Source: Persicobacter diffluens (GTDB lineage Bacteria > Bacteroidota > Bacteroidia > Cytophagales > Cyclobacteriaceae). From it: a stretch of DNA of 64,000 nt. Positions 53,040 to 62,726 of the stretch are shown in pieces; the stretch's first letter is position 1, and the number at the start of each line of letters is the position of its first letter. The translations under genes and the position numbers were made by a program. The notes below the pieces were generated by a model. The model was not told where the DNA came from. It ran no database searches and saw only the letters and a list, made by a program, of their open reading frames with translations. The stretch is from assembly GCF_036244895.1 (NCBI RefSeq), contig NZ_BQKE01000001.1, positions 1,860,001 through 1,924,000 of the forward strand, read 5' to 3'.

Positions 53040-53807
53040 TTAACCGAATAACTCATTCAGGTAGCCAGCCAGACGAACGCCACCCTTAAGAATCTGGTGA
53101 TACATCACATCTTTATAATCATAAACGTAACGGTAACCAAAATTCCCGTCCCCAACATTGTCATACAACTCATTGGCGATCAGGTGCGACTCCTCTACCC
53201 AATCCAATACCTTGGCAGATTGCCATTCCTTGACTTCAGCCTCTTTGGCAATTCCTACATGGCGCGCCAATTCGGTATAGCTTAAATCCAGATAATTGAT
53301 AATATCTGAATCCCAAACACGGTGCAGGTTAGAGTCCTTACGGAACCACTTTACTTTCACCATGTTTCCACCTAAATCTTCGGCATGGCCAACGTGCATC
53401 GGCTGATGTAAATCTCCCACTATATGAACAATATAACGGAATGCTTCACGTTTTTTCTCTACCGTGGCATTCGGATCCTTCAAAATAGAAGACATCAACT
53501 CCAAAGCCATCACCGCATCGCCTTCCGGATTTTTTGTTGAACGCTCATAAGTCTCATCTCCTTTCATGTTCACGTAATGATAAACATTACAAGAATCATA
53601 GGCGTGATCTGACTTCACTTCATCTGCCCAGGTAGAAGCCATGGCCAGATTCTCATCACCCATTAACGTCAGGATAGCCTTGCGCGCTTTACTGGAAAGG
53701 TGTTGCTCCGCAATTTCACCTACGGCGCGGTGACCGTTAGCCCCCCAACCGAATGACTGCCCTACCAGAGCGACCATCATCAGCACTACCAAATTTAGTT
53801 TCTTCAT
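53040..53807 (-). CDS. S1/P1-type zinc nuclease
   Basis: A secreted single-strand-specific nuclease. After a signal peptide (about 17 residues, ending QSFG) the mature protein starts at Trp in WGANGHRAVGEIA, whose Trp and His bind zinc, as in P1 nuclease. Other zinc ligands are visible in order: D of STWADEV, H of YHYVN, H...D..H...H of YIVHIVGDLHQPMHVGHAEDLGGN and the H/D of NLHRVWDSDII. Length of about 255 is normal. An alternative TTG lies one codon earlier. Codirectional with the HD hydrolase gene (50 bp gap). Confidence 0.94.
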   Translation of the reverse strand: MKKLNLVVLMMVALVGQSFGWGANGHRAVGEIAEQHLSSKARKAILTLMGDENLAMASTWADEVKSDHAYDSCNVYHYVNMKGDETYERSTKNPEGDAVMALELMSSILKDPNATVEKKREAFRYIVHIVGDLHQPMHVGHAEDLGGNMVKVKWFRKDSNLHRVWDSDIINYLDLSYTELARHVGIAKEAEVKEWQSAKVLDWVEESHLIANELYDNVGDGNFGYRYVYDYKDVMYHQILKGGVRLAGYLNELFG

Positions 53808-53857
53808 CAATCTCAGATTTGTTTCATTCTTCTAATAATGCAAAGAAAGCGGAAAAA

Positions 53858-54523
53858 TTATTTCTTCCCATCCCATTCCGCATAAAATCGCATTAGAAAG
53901 TCCTCCATAAAAGCATGGCGATCTTCAGCAATCACTTTAGCGGCATCGGTGTTCATCCTTTCTTTTAAAAGCAACAGCTTCTCATAGAAATGGTTAATGG
54001 TACTTCCCCTGCTATTTTTATAGGATTCAAAATCTTTATGCAGGACTGGCTCCTGCTCCGGATCATGCATCGGGTTCCCCACACTGCCTCCATAGGCAAA
54101 AGTACGGGCCACACCAATGGCGCCAATAGCATCCAGACGGTCTGCATCCTGCACGACCAAACCTTCGATAGATTCCATTTTGTTTTCTACCCCGGCTCCC
54201 TTATAAGAAATATGTTCAATGATGTGAACCACCGCAGCAATGTCCTGCTCGGCAACACCGAGCCCCTCCATATACTCGCGGGCCACCCTCGGACCCACGG
54301 TCTCATCTCCATCATGAAATTTAAAATCAGCAATATCATGCAGCAGGGCACCCATTTCAGAAATAAACATATTTGCTTTCGGTACCCCCTGCAAAATCAA
54401 CTTTGTATTTTTCCAGACCCGATAAATATGCCACCAGTCATGACCGGTGCCTTCTCCCAAAAATTTCTCCCGCACATAAGCGGCGGTTTGTTCAACCCAC
54501 TGCTGCTTTTGATCTTCCTTCAT
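53858..54523 (-). CDS. HD-domain phosphohydrolase, YedJ-like
   Basis: 221-residue cytoplasmic metal-dependent phosphohydrolase. The HD ligands are visible in order: H in GHDWWHIYRV, HD in GALLHDIADFKF, and the late D in VVQDADRLDAIGAIGVARTF. The substrate is not known; such proteins are often nucleotide phosphatases. The start overlaps the stop of the upstream gamma-carbonic-anhydrase gene by one base (TAATG), so these two are translationally coupled. Confidence 0.9.
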   Translation of the reverse strand: MKEDQKQQWVEQTAAYVREKFLGEGTGHDWWHIYRVWKNTKLILQGVPKANMFISEMGALLHDIADFKFHDGDETVGPRVAREYMEGLGVAEQDIAAVVHIIEHISYKGAGVENKMESIEGLVVQDADRLDAIGAIGVARTFAYGGSVGNPMHDPEQEPVLHKDFESYKNSRGSTINHFYEKLLLLKERMNTDAAKVIAEDRHAFMEDFLMRFYAEWDGKK

Positions 54524-55044
54524 TATTCTTCCTCTTTATACCAGGTCGCGTATTTTTGGTAATAGTTTTCACCAATGCGCTGAATCATTTCCTTACGATC
54601 CCCAATTTCCTTCACTTTCTTCGCCGGAATGCCCGCATAGATGGTACCGGATTCTACTACTGTATTTTCCAAAACTACGGCCCCGGCCGCTACGATCGCA
54701 CCTTCTTTCACCACTACACCGTCCAGAAGCACCGAATTCATCCCGATCAGGCAATTGTCTTCAATGGTACAACCGTGGATCATGGCTTTATGGCCAATGG
54801 TTACATTAGAACCAATCGTAGTCGGATGAGTTTGGTAAGAACAATGGATACAAGCCAAGTCCTGAATATTGGTATTATCCCCCACTTTAATATAATGCAC
54901 GTCTCCACGAACCACTGCATTAAACCATACGGAGCAATTGTCTCCCAACTCTACTTCCCCAATTACGGTGGCATTGTCGGCTAAAAATACATTTTTCCCA
55001 AATTTAGGGCTTACATTTCCTCTGATGGTCTTTATTAGTGCCAT
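54523..55044 (-). CDS. Gamma-carbonic anhydrase family protein (left-handed beta-helix)
   Basis: 173 residues with hexapeptide repeats forming a left-handed beta-helix, closed by a C-terminal helix. Three candidate zinc His residues are in place: CIHCSY and GHKAMIHG. The Arg/Asp pair (VVRGDV) and QD (NIQDLA) match the YrdA/CaiE-type family. Actual carbonic-anhydrase activity cannot be assured for this branch. First gene of an operon with the HD hydrolase; divergent from pabB. Confidence 0.92.
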   Translation of the reverse strand: MALIKTIRGNVSPKFGKNVFLADNATVIGEVELGDNCSVWFNAVVRGDVHYIKVGDNTNIQDLACIHCSYQTHPTTIGSNVTIGHKAMIHGCTIEDNCLIGMNSVLLDGVVVKEGAIVAAGAVVLENTVVESGTIYAGIPAKKVKEIGDRKEMIQRIGENYYQKYATWYKEEE

Positions 55045-55060
55045 AGCTTTTTTACTTTTG
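55031..55060 (+). promoter_or_regulatory. Candidate pabB promoter
   Basis: TTTA (55031-55034), 18 bases, then TACTTTTG (55053-55060), an exact TAnnTTTG match. The predicted start is about 12 bases before the TTG at 55079. It overlaps the first codons of the divergent gamma-carbonic-anhydrase gene. Confidence 0.5.
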
Positions 55061-55078
55061 TGAAAAAATTAAACATCC

Positions 55079-56365
55079 TTGAAAAGAAATCAGCTTTCCT
55101 TTCCTTCCTTTTCGGAAAAACAATTACTGCAGTGGGCGGCCAGCTACGAACAGCTTTTGTTTTTAAACCCCAATCATTATGGGCAACAGGAAAAATTTTC
55201 CCATTTCCCCAAAATGCTGGCCGTGGGCGCAAAAGCTACCCTACATATTCCCGAAGGTGGAAAGGCCAAAGCTTTCGAGCAACTTAAAGCTTTCCACCAA
55301 AAGCATGGCGACTGGCTGTTTGGCCACCTGAACTACGACCTGAAAAATGAGGTAGAGGATATGAAAAGTCGACACAAGGCCAAAACCGAATTCCCAGACC
55401 TCCATTTTTTCGTTCCGGAGCATCTTTGCTTTTTCGAAAAAGACGGCGTAAGAATAGAAACTTATAGTTCCCCAAGCAAGCTAAAAGAGGAAATATTGGC
55501 CACCAAGATAGCCGATAATCCGCAACTGACTAAGCTTCACTTTCATCCGCAAATTTCGCAGGAGGCTTATTTAAATATGATCGACCGGCTTAAGGAACAC
55601 ATCCGGCAGGGAGATTTTTACGAAATTAATTTCTGTCAGGAATTTATTGCAGAGCAGGCCGAGATTCAACCGGTACCCGCCTATTGGGCATTAAATGAAA
55701 TGTCGCCCATGCCCTTTTCAGCCTTTTACAAACTGAAGGACCAATATGCCATGGTAGCCTCGCCAGAGCGCTATGTCAAAAAAGTGGGGCATCAGATTTA
55801 TTCAGAACCGATTAAAGGCACCAGCCGAAGAAGAACGGATCCATTGAAAGATCAGGAGCAAATCAATTATCTGAAAACTTCTGAAAAGGAAATGGCGGAA
55901 AACATGATGATTGTGGACCTGGTTCGGAATGATTTGGCCCGAACGGCCATCCCAGGGACTGTTCGGGTTCCGGAGCTGTTCGAAGTGTATTCTTTTCCGC
56001 AGGTGCATCAACTGATTTCAACCATCAGCGCCACTATGGCTCCGGAATACCACTGGACAGATGTACTGGAAAATTCCTTCCCGATGGGTTCCATGACCGG
56101 TGCGCCGAAAATCTCCGTGATGCAACATGCCGACCAATATGAAAGTGGAAGGCGGGAATTATATGCCGGCACACTGGGCTATGTGAGCCCTGAAGGAGAC
56201 TTCGATTTTAATGTAGTGATCCGCAGTCTTTTTTATAATGACCAAAAGAAATTCGCCCATTATTGGGTGGGCGGTGCCATTACCATTGATTCGGAAGCCG
56301 AGGATGAATACCGGGAGTGTCTGCTAAAAGCCAAAGCGATTCAAAGTATCTTTTCAAAAAATTAA
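55079..56365 (+). CDS. pabB: Aminodeoxychorismate synthase component I (PabB-like)
   Basis: Chorismate-binding enzyme making 4-amino-4-deoxychorismate for folate. The C-terminal chorismate-binding domain holds the conserved QGDFYEINFCQEF, SPERYVKKVGHQIYSEPIKGTSRRRTDPLKDQE, MIVDLVRNDLAR and SMTGAPKISVM stretches. The PIKGT motif, with a Lys in the position that distinguishes PabB, points to PabB and not TrpE or MenF. 428 residues. It starts at TTG 55079; an ATG start is not available upstream in frame. No glutaminase (PabA) gene is adjacent. Confidence 0.9.
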   Translation: MKRNQLSFPSFSEKQLLQWAASYEQLLFLNPNHYGQQEKFSHFPKMLAVGAKATLHIPEGGKAKAFEQLKAFHQKHGDWLFGHLNYDLKNEVEDMKSRHKAKTEFPDLHFFVPEHLCFFEKDGVRIETYSSPSKLKEEILATKIADNPQLTKLHFHPQISQEAYLNMIDRLKEHIRQGDFYEINFCQEFIAEQAEIQPVPAYWALNEMSPMPFSAFYKLKDQYAMVASPERYVKKVGHQIYSEPIKGTSRRRTDPLKDQEQINYLKTSEKEMAENMMIVDLVRNDLARTAIPGTVRVPELFEVYSFPQVHQLISTISATMAPEYHWTDVLENSFPMGSMTGAPKISVMQHADQYESGRRELYAGTLGYVSPEGDFDFNVVIRSLFYNDQKKFAHYWVGGAITIDSEAEDEYRECLLKAKAIQSIFSKN

Positions 56366-56399
56366 AATGAATTCTAAGCCCTCAAAACCTATCAACCTT

Positions 56400-57188
56400 A
56401 TGAAAAATTTCGGACTGATTGTCATGTGCCTCCTTACTGGACTCATCGCATGCGAAACCAAGAGCAACAAGGAGGAGCATTTCGAGCAAAATGCCCTTGA
56501 ATTTGAAACATTAACCTTTCGAGTAGACGAAAAAGATTGTGAAGAAGAGGAAAAGAATGCCTGCACCTATTTTGAGGTGGAATTACCTTATATCACGAAA
56601 GCAACATTATCCGGGAAGGAGGAAAGATTTAATCAGGCCGTGATGGACTTCTTTGAGGAAGATAGTATAAAATCGGTCAAGGAAATTTCGGCATTTATAG
56701 AAAATGACATGGTCATCTATGAAGAATTTACTGAATTTTTAGGAGATAATAGAACCAAATGGTTTTATTCAAAAAAAGTAGATTTAATATATACCACCCC
56801 TCAATTATGGTCCTTTCACTTTACGCAAGAAGAATATTTGGGAGGCGCACATGGAAATACTTCCCATCAGTATAAAGTAATTAATAGTGCCACCGGCCAA
56901 AAACTCACTTTAACCGATTTATTCCGACCAGATTTTCTCCCTGAATTAACCGCCATGGGCGAAGCCGCTTTTAAAGAAGCAAGAGGCATTTCAGACTCCA
57001 CCTCTTTATCATCTTCAGGGTTTCAATTCCCCAAAAATGAATTTGAACTCAACAATAATTTTGGCTTAAGCGAGGAAGGTATTCGTTTTTATTACAATCC
57101 TTATGAAATAGGCCCCTATAGCCTGGGTGCATCTTTTTTTGACCTGCCCATGGAACAAATAAAAGCAGGTCTGAAATTTGATATTTAA
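56400..57188 (+). CDS. DUF3298/DUF4163-type lipoprotein
   Basis: 262 residues from the chosen start, with a lipobox (TGLIAC). The mature domain resembles the RsiV-like DUF3298/DUF4163 pair: CTYFEVELPYITKA, FNQAVMDFFE and the characteristic EYLGGAHGNTSHQYKVINSATGQKLTLTDLF. It may bind or inhibit a periplasmic partner such as lysozyme, as proposed for RsiV, but no sigma factor is nearby. An in-frame ATG at 56367 gives an 11-residue extension; ATG 56400 fits the signal peptide better. Separated from pabB by only a few bases to 35 bp, so probably co-transcribed. Confidence 0.8.
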   Translation: MKNFGLIVMCLLTGLIACETKSNKEEHFEQNALEFETLTFRVDEKDCEEEEKNACTYFEVELPYITKATLSGKEERFNQAVMDFFEEDSIKSVKEISAFIENDMVIYEEFTEFLGDNRTKWFYSKKVDLIYTTPQLWSFHFTQEEYLGGAHGNTSHQYKVINSATGQKLTLTDLFRPDFLPELTAMGEAAFKEARGISDSTSLSSSGFQFPKNEFELNNNFGLSEEGIRFYYNPYEIGPYSLGASFFDLPMEQIKAGLKFDI

Positions 57189-57516
57189 AGCGCCAGTTCT
57201 CCCGAAATTCCAGCCATAAAACATTATGAAATTGACTGAAATTTCGGGGATAAATTAAATAATCATTAAGACTTCAAATTATTCTTTGCATCCTTTCTAA
57301 AAATTTCCATGCGATAGATTTCTTTAATATCACTAAAAAAGGGGAAAACCAAGATTTTCAGGCATGTCCATCAAAATCATTAAGCATTGATTTACAGTCT
57401 ATTCCAAAATCTATCAAAAAAATTAACGATTCTAACCGAATCCTAATGTATTTATTTCGATAATGGCGAGGTTTCTGCCTATCATTGAACAATATTATTA
57501 GAGAAATTGGAGAAAA
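57189..57516. other. Intergenic region upstream of the TonB-receptor-like gene
   Basis: 328 bp, AT-rich, no gene or repeat seen. No exact TAnnTTTG match; a TATTTATTTCG stretch near 57450 is a weak candidate. A GGAG lies 5 bases before the next ATG (57509-57512), a rare Shine-Dalgarno-like sequence here. Confidence 0.45.
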
Positions 57517-59859
57517 ATGAAGTTTCGCTTACCGCTTTTTAAGCTCGCTTTCTTTCTTGTTTTTCTGTTCAGCCTTACCGTTACTCAAGCACAAACCATT
57601 GTTAGTGTTTCAGGCCAGTTTGTTGATTCGGAAAAAGATGAAGGCGTCCCATTTGCTACTGTAGCCATTTTTAAAAATAAAGGGGATGTTAATCCTATTG
57701 GCTCTGGATTTTCAGAAGAAGATGGATCCTTTGAAATAATTTTAACAGAATCTGGCACCTTTTTTATGCAAGTGCAGTGTATGGGTTTTGATGGATATGA
57801 GCAAGCGCTGGCTGTTGATATCAGTGATATCAAATTGGGACAAATTCCACTGAAAAGCCAGACTCAAATGCTGGAGAGTGTGGTGATCACCGGAGAAAAA
57901 GTATCCGGTACTTCCACCCCGGGAGCTATGAAATTCAATATGGATGCTCAGGGTTCGGATGATATGGAGGAAATCGTATCCAATATGCCCGGGGTCGAAA
58001 TGGACTTTGACGGAAATGCCTCTATCCGTGGACTAAGTGTTACTTATTTAGTAAATGGAGAAGAATCTGGAATGGAAAATCCGCTTCAGGAAATCCCGAA
58101 ACAATCTATTGCTTCTATCGAATTAATGACGAACCCACCGGTAGAATATGCCTCTTCCGGACCGGTAATCAATATTATTCTAAAAGAGGATGCCAAAATA
58201 GGTAACAGCTTTCGAATGGGTGGAAACTTCGGCAACCTTAATTCCGCTAAAGGCTACGTTGGTGGATCTGTCCGTACCGAAAACCTGACCATTAACCCAT
58301 GGGTTTATTATTCTCAGCGCGACCGCGAAACTTTTGGCAACAATGAGCAACTGAATTACGACGAACGTTTCATGGAGCAAAGCCATACCAGTAAAAATGG
58401 CTGGAGGTACGGAAGTGCCGGCACCTGGTGGGCGTATAAGTTCAAAGATAAATCCGAATTAAGTGGAACCATCAGATACTCCCTTTCAGATAATTTTTCC
58501 GAAAGTTGGAACAATAACGATTTCTACGATCTGGATTCGGTAACTTTCCGGAACACCAACGTTCGGACCAATGAAAACAACGGCTTCACCAGAGATTTCA
58601 GTTATGAAAACAAATACCGAAAAACCTGGGAAAGTGGCCAAAAGCTGTCCTTACGTTATCTGATGAATTATAAGGAAAGCTTTTCTTCTCAACACCAGGG
58701 CAGTGACTATATCTACAATGCCGAGGAGGATAATGCAACAATTCTTGATCGCGGTGACCGTACCAATGATAATATGCGTCATCGTTTTCAGGCACGCTTC
58801 ACGCAGCCAATAAATGAAGAAATGCGTGTGGTGACCGGTTATTATTTCGATTATCGGAAAAATAATCAGACGGCAGAATATGATCGAAAAGAAAATGAAG
58901 GCGACTGGATCTATAATCCGGATCGTCGTCAGGATGCCAGCACGGAAACCATGGCTCATGATGTTTTTGCCAGCTTTACCGGAAAATGGGATCGTTTTGG
59001 ATTAAACCTGGGGATGCGCTATAAAACGGGTAAAACTGATATTCACCAATGGGATGCCGGAATGGGCGTTTATGATGACTTTCTGAACCAGTTCTCTAAC
59101 CTGAATAACACCATCAAGCTGAGTTACGATTTGAAAGAAGAAGGCGAAAATATTATGCTTTCTTATCGGAATAACGTTCGCCCTCCAAGTGCCGGGCAAT
59201 TAAACCCTTTCGTGAACGATGCCAATCCGCTTTGGATCACCATGGGTAATCCTGATTTGAATTCGACGAAAACACACTATCTCGAATTAGAATATTTGAA
59301 AGTCGGAGATACCTATACTTTTAAGGGAGGAGCATTCGGCCGGAAGATCTTTGATCAGGTGGCCAGATACCAGTGGTCAGAAGCCGATACTATTTACAAT
59401 TCCTACCACAATATTGAAGGCGTATCTGTTGCCGGATTAAACGTGTACTTACAAAAAGACATTGTACCCGGACTTCGCGGAACAGTCGACGGATCCTGGT
59501 CTTATGAATACATGCCGGATCGTGAAGGGGATTTGAGTAAATCACAAACCTACTACTTCATTAAGGGGAATGTGGAATACAAATTTGCCAAGAATTACCG
59601 TATCGCCCTGACGGGTCGCTATACCTCCACCAAACTTTCCAATAATGCCCAGACAGCGGGCTATGGAAGTATGGACATTAACTTTGAAAGGAAATTCTAC
59701 GACGGTAAAGGGAAGATTTATCTGAACATCCGAGATGTCCTAAACACCTTCGAGCAGAATGTATTGACCTCCTCGGATTCCTTTATTCGGGACAGCTTCG
59801 CAAAACAAGAAACCAGAATGTTCATGCTCGGCATGTCCTTCTACTTAAACGGCTTATAG
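57517..59859 (+). CDS. TonB-dependent-receptor-like outer-membrane barrel with CarboxypepD_reg domain
   Basis: 780-residue outer-membrane protein: signal peptide (ending VTQA), a CarboxypepD_reg-like domain (about 28-115; SGQFVDSEKDEGVPFATVAIFK, DGSFEI), a plug (about 120-225; VVITGEK, SNMPGVEMDFDGNASIRGLSVTYLVNG, SIASIELMTNPPVEYASSGPVINIILK) and a beta-barrel, with outer-membrane-type C terminus (FMLGMSFYLNGL). It looks like the OMP_b-brl_3 group of TonB receptors; no TonB box or ligand can be assigned. Monocistronic with a strong terminator. Confidence 0.9.
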   Translation: MKFRLPLFKLAFFLVFLFSLTVTQAQTIVSVSGQFVDSEKDEGVPFATVAIFKNKGDVNPIGSGFSEEDGSFEIILTESGTFFMQVQCMGFDGYEQALAVDISDIKLGQIPLKSQTQMLESVVITGEKVSGTSTPGAMKFNMDAQGSDDMEEIVSNMPGVEMDFDGNASIRGLSVTYLVNGEESGMENPLQEIPKQSIASIELMTNPPVEYASSGPVINIILKEDAKIGNSFRMGGNFGNLNSAKGYVGGSVRTENLTINPWVYYSQRDRETFGNNEQLNYDERFMEQSHTSKNGWRYGSAGTWWAYKFKDKSELSGTIRYSLSDNFSESWNNNDFYDLDSVTFRNTNVRTNENNGFTRDFSYENKYRKTWESGQKLSLRYLMNYKESFSSQHQGSDYIYNAEEDNATILDRGDRTNDNMRHRFQARFTQPINEEMRVVTGYYFDYRKNNQTAEYDRKENEGDWIYNPDRRQDASTETMAHDVFASFTGKWDRFGLNLGMRYKTGKTDIHQWDAGMGVYDDFLNQFSNLNNTIKLSYDLKEEGENIMLSYRNNVRPPSAGQLNPFVNDANPLWITMGNPDLNSTKTHYLELEYLKVGDTYTFKGGAFGRKIFDQVARYQWSEADTIYNSYHNIEGVSVAGLNVYLQKDIVPGLRGTVDGSWSYEYMPDREGDLSKSQTYYFIKGNVEYKFAKNYRIALTGRYTSTKLSNNAQTAGYGSMDINFERKFYDGKGKIYLNIRDVLNTFEQNVLTSSDSFIRDSFAKQETRMFMLGMSFYLNGL

Positions 59860-59895
59860 ATCAACAAAGCACTAATTATTCTAGTCGTATATCCG

Positions 59896-59930
59896 GCCTC
59901 CTCTGAAATATCAGGGGAGGCTTTTTTTGT
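59896..59930 (+). terminator. Terminator after the TonB-receptor-like gene
   Basis: GCCTCC-CTCTGAAATATCAGG-GGAGGC hairpin (about 59896-59922) followed by a T-run. Confidence 0.85.
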
Positions 59931-60036
59931 TCTAATTTGAGTCAAACCACCCCAACCAACAATCTTCTCCCTTTCCTCAAAATCCATAACAATTCCTTAA
60001 GCCGGATGATATTCCCGTAACATTTAGTTTGGGAAA

Positions 60037-60068
60037 TTCGCCACGGACCAATTAAAACTGTATTTTTG
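60037..60068 (+). promoter_or_regulatory. Candidate promoter for the S9 peptidase gene
   Basis: TTCG (60037-60040) and, 20 bases on, TATTTTTG (60061-60068), an exact TAnnTTTG match; the start would be near 60075, 25 bases before the ATG. Confidence 0.5.
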
Positions 60069-60099
60069 CGGGCATTATACACAACCAAAATACAGTTTT

Positions 60100-62139
60100 A
60101 TGTTCAAAAGAGGTTTACTGTTGTTCTCCTGCCTGCTGATGGCCTGGAGTGTAACAGCTCAAAAGGTATTGACTCCGGAATTGTTATGGGAAATGGGCCG
60201 TGTAAACGGAGGAGAAATCTCTCCTGACCAGACCACATTGCTTTTCGGCGTAGTAAATTATGAATTATCTGAGAACAGTGGCAAGAACACCCTGTTTCTG
60301 AAAGATCTTAAAAGCGGTGAAGACCGTGAATTAAAATTACCTTCCAGTGCTTCTTCCGCAGTTTGGACTCCTGACGGGCAGATGATCGCCTTTTTGATGG
60401 GAGGACAAGTTTACGAAATCCGTCCGGATGGTTCAGGACTTCGCAAAGTAACCGAGGTGGAAAGCGGTGTTTCCTCTTTTAACTACGCTGCTTCCGGTGA
60501 TAAACTGGCTTACTCCACTTCTGTAAAATTAAAGCCCACCACAGCAGATCTTTACCCGGATTACACCAAGGCGAATGCCGTAGTGATTGATGATTTGATG
60601 TACCGTCACTGGGCGGCATGGTCAGATGAATTCTTCAACCACGTATTCGTGGCAGACTATAAAGAAGGAAGCATTTCTAACGCCAAAGACATCATGGGCA
60701 AGGAAGCTTTTGACTGCCCAACGATGCCATTCGGCGGTGGAGATGATTATACTTTCAGCCCTGACGGGAGCAAATTGGTTTACGTTTGCAAAAAGAAAGA
60801 AGGAAAAGAATATGCCGTATCTACCAATACGGATTTGTACGTGTATGACATCGCTGCTGGTACTACTCAGAATTTCACGGAGGGCATGATGGGTTATGAC
60901 ACCCACCCTACTTTCTCCAACGATGGCACCAAATTGGCCTGGTTGAGCATGGCCCGTGATGGTTACGAGTCGGATAAAAACGACATCGTGGTTTATGATT
61001 TCACAGCGCAAACCAAAACCAACATCACCAAAGATTGGGACAACACCGTCGATGGATTCATCTGGGGAGAAAAAGACCGCAACATTTACTTTGTAGCAGG
61101 TAAAGAGGCGACTTACCAATTGTGGGATTATAAATTGGGCAAAAAAGTAGCCGACACCAAAGTAGCGGATATCCGCATGATCACCGAGGGAGTTCACAAC
61201 TACGGTTCGGTAGCGCAATTAGACAGCAAGACTTTGATCGGTTCTCGTATGTCTATGTCTTCTGCTTCAGAGCTTTTCAAGGTAGACATCAAAAAAGGTA
61301 CAGAAACCGCTTTAACCAAAGTGAACCAGCCTATCTACGATTCCATCGAAATGGGTAAATTAGAGAAACGCATGGTCCCAACCTCTGATGGTAAGGAAGA
61401 ATTGGTATGGGTAATCTATCCTCCAAACTTCGACCCGAACAAAAAATATCCGGCCTTGCTATATTGCCAGGGTGGTCCACAGTCAGCGGTTTCACAGTTC
61501 TTCTCTTTCCGTTGGAACTTCCAGTTAATGGCGGCAAACGGTTATATCGTGGTAGCACCTAACCGTCGTGGTTTGCCATCATTTGGCACCAAGTGGAACG
61601 AAGACATCTCCGGGGACTGGGGTGGCCAGCCAATGCGTGACTACTTAGCAGCCATTGATGCCGTAGCCGCAGAACCTTATGTCGATAACAACGCCCTTGG
61701 TTGTATCGGTGCGTCTTATGGAGGTTACTCTACTTATATGTTAGCCGGCATCCACGAAGGTAGATTCTCCGCTTTTGTTTCCCACTGTGGATTGTTCGAC
61801 ATGCGTTCCTGGTATGGTACTACTGAAGAATTATTCTTCGCCAACTGGGATTTGGGTGGCGCTTATTGGGAGAAAGATACCCCAAAGGCGTATACCGAAT
61901 TCAACCCATCCAGCTATGTGCAAAACTGGGATACGCCAATGATGGTGATTCACGGTGGAAAAGATTTCCGTGTACCGGAAGGTCAGGGAATGCAGGCTTT
62001 CCAGGCGGCGAAATTGCAAGGCATTCCTTCCCGTTTCCTTTACTTCCCGGAAGAAGGACACTGGGTATTGTCTCCGCAAAACGGTATGATCTGGCACACG
62101 GAGTTCTTCCGTTGGTTGGATGAGTGGTTGAAAAAATAA
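60100..62139 (+). CDS. S9-family serine peptidase (prolyl oligopeptidase / dipeptidyl-peptidase type)
   Basis: A 679-residue exported peptidase. Signal peptide (ending WSVTAQ), then a WD40-like propeller (about 28-400; SPDQTTLLFG, TPDGQMIAFLMGG, SPDGSKLVYVC, SNDGTKLAWLS) and an alpha/beta-hydrolase domain. The triad is visible: Ser539 in GCIGASYGGYS, Asp622 in HGGKDFRVP and His654 in EEGHWVL. It trims peptides in the periplasm, probably in amino-acid acquisition. Monocistronic, with a terminator 20 bases on. Confidence 0.93.
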   Translation: MFKRGLLLFSCLLMAWSVTAQKVLTPELLWEMGRVNGGEISPDQTTLLFGVVNYELSENSGKNTLFLKDLKSGEDRELKLPSSASSAVWTPDGQMIAFLMGGQVYEIRPDGSGLRKVTEVESGVSSFNYAASGDKLAYSTSVKLKPTTADLYPDYTKANAVVIDDLMYRHWAAWSDEFFNHVFVADYKEGSISNAKDIMGKEAFDCPTMPFGGGDDYTFSPDGSKLVYVCKKKEGKEYAVSTNTDLYVYDIAAGTTQNFTEGMMGYDTHPTFSNDGTKLAWLSMARDGYESDKNDIVVYDFTAQTKTNITKDWDNTVDGFIWGEKDRNIYFVAGKEATYQLWDYKLGKKVADTKVADIRMITEGVHNYGSVAQLDSKTLIGSRMSMSSASELFKVDIKKGTETALTKVNQPIYDSIEMGKLEKRMVPTSDGKEELVWVIYPPNFDPNKKYPALLYCQGGPQSAVSQFFSFRWNFQLMAANGYIVVAPNRRGLPSFGTKWNEDISGDWGGQPMRDYLAAIDAVAAEPYVDNNALGCIGASYGGYSTYMLAGIHEGRFSAFVSHCGLFDMRSWYGTTEELFFANWDLGGAYWEKDTPKAYTEFNPSSYVQNWDTPMMVIHGGKDFRVPEGQGMQAFQAAKLQGIPSRFLYFPEEGHWVLSPQNGMIWHTEFFRWLDEWLKK

Positions 62140-62156
62140 TCTTCCACCACATAGCA

Positions 62157-62193
62157 AAAAAGGATTTGGTCGCTGGCCAAATCCTTTTTTTAT
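62157..62193 (+). terminator. Terminator after the S9 peptidase gene
   Basis: AAGGATTTGG and CCAAATCCTT arms around TCGCTGG, followed by a T-run. Confidence 0.9.
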
Positions 62194-62236
62194 GTCTGGA
62201 AAACAATACGATGGCCTTAATCGGAATTATTCTTAC

Positions 62237-62458
62237 CTAATCCGGATTATTCATGCTTCAATTCCCTTTTAGCTGCAAGGCGGGCAAAATGAAGGAATTT
62301 TTCCTATTTCGAGTTTTTTCCAACGAAACAAATGAATGAGGAGTAAGCAAGCTTCCCCAATTAGGGCTATACAAAAACCAGCAGGAATGAATGCAGTGAA
62401 ATGATAATAAGGCAGTTAAAGCAATTCGCTAAATCTGGCGGTGAATAATTCGGGTTAA
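62237..62458 (+). repeat. Dispersed 222-bp intergenic repeat, copy 7 (complete)
   Basis: Left end CTAATCCGGATTATTCATGC, right end GTGAATAATTCGGGTTAA; the TTTCGAGTTTTTTCC block and GAGTAAGCAAGCTTCCCC core are intact. A second, partial terminus (TTAATCGGAATTATTC) sits just to its left at about 62217. Confidence 0.88.
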
Positions 62459-62656
62459 ATCCTTGTTTAGTTGCAAAGCCAAAAAATGACGGAATTATGC
62501 CTATTTCGAGTTATTTCCAGAGAAGAAGATCCATGACTACAAAACAAGCCTGTCCAAAATTAGGCTATTGGAATATCAGTAACATCAATATTAAAAAGCT
62601 AAAAACACCCCCCCTTAAAGTGGCTCCCTGAATCTAGCTTTGAATAATTCGGCTTA
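62455..62656 (+). repeat. Dispersed 222-bp intergenic repeat, copy 8 (degenerate, abutting copy 7)
   Basis: Shares CGGGTTAAATCC with the end of copy 7, then follows the family order (TTTCGAGTTATTTCC, AAGCCTGTCC, AAATTAGGCTATTGG, TTGAATAATTCGGCTTA) with many substitutions. It lacks a separate left terminus. Confidence 0.75.
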
Positions 62657-62726
62657 GGACGAATCCAACAACCTGCTTCCGTAAAACCGGGATTCGCTCC
62701 CTCCAGTTCGCTAAAATCACCCGCCG

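Noticed and set aside
53990..54984. Long + strand ORFs opposite the HD hydrolase and gamma-carbonic anhydrase genes
   Set aside because: Opposite strand has recognisable conserved proteins with full catalytic motifs; these frames do not.
60622..61218. 198-residue minus-strand ORF inside the S9 peptidase gene
   Set aside because: Shadow of a conserved propeller domain.
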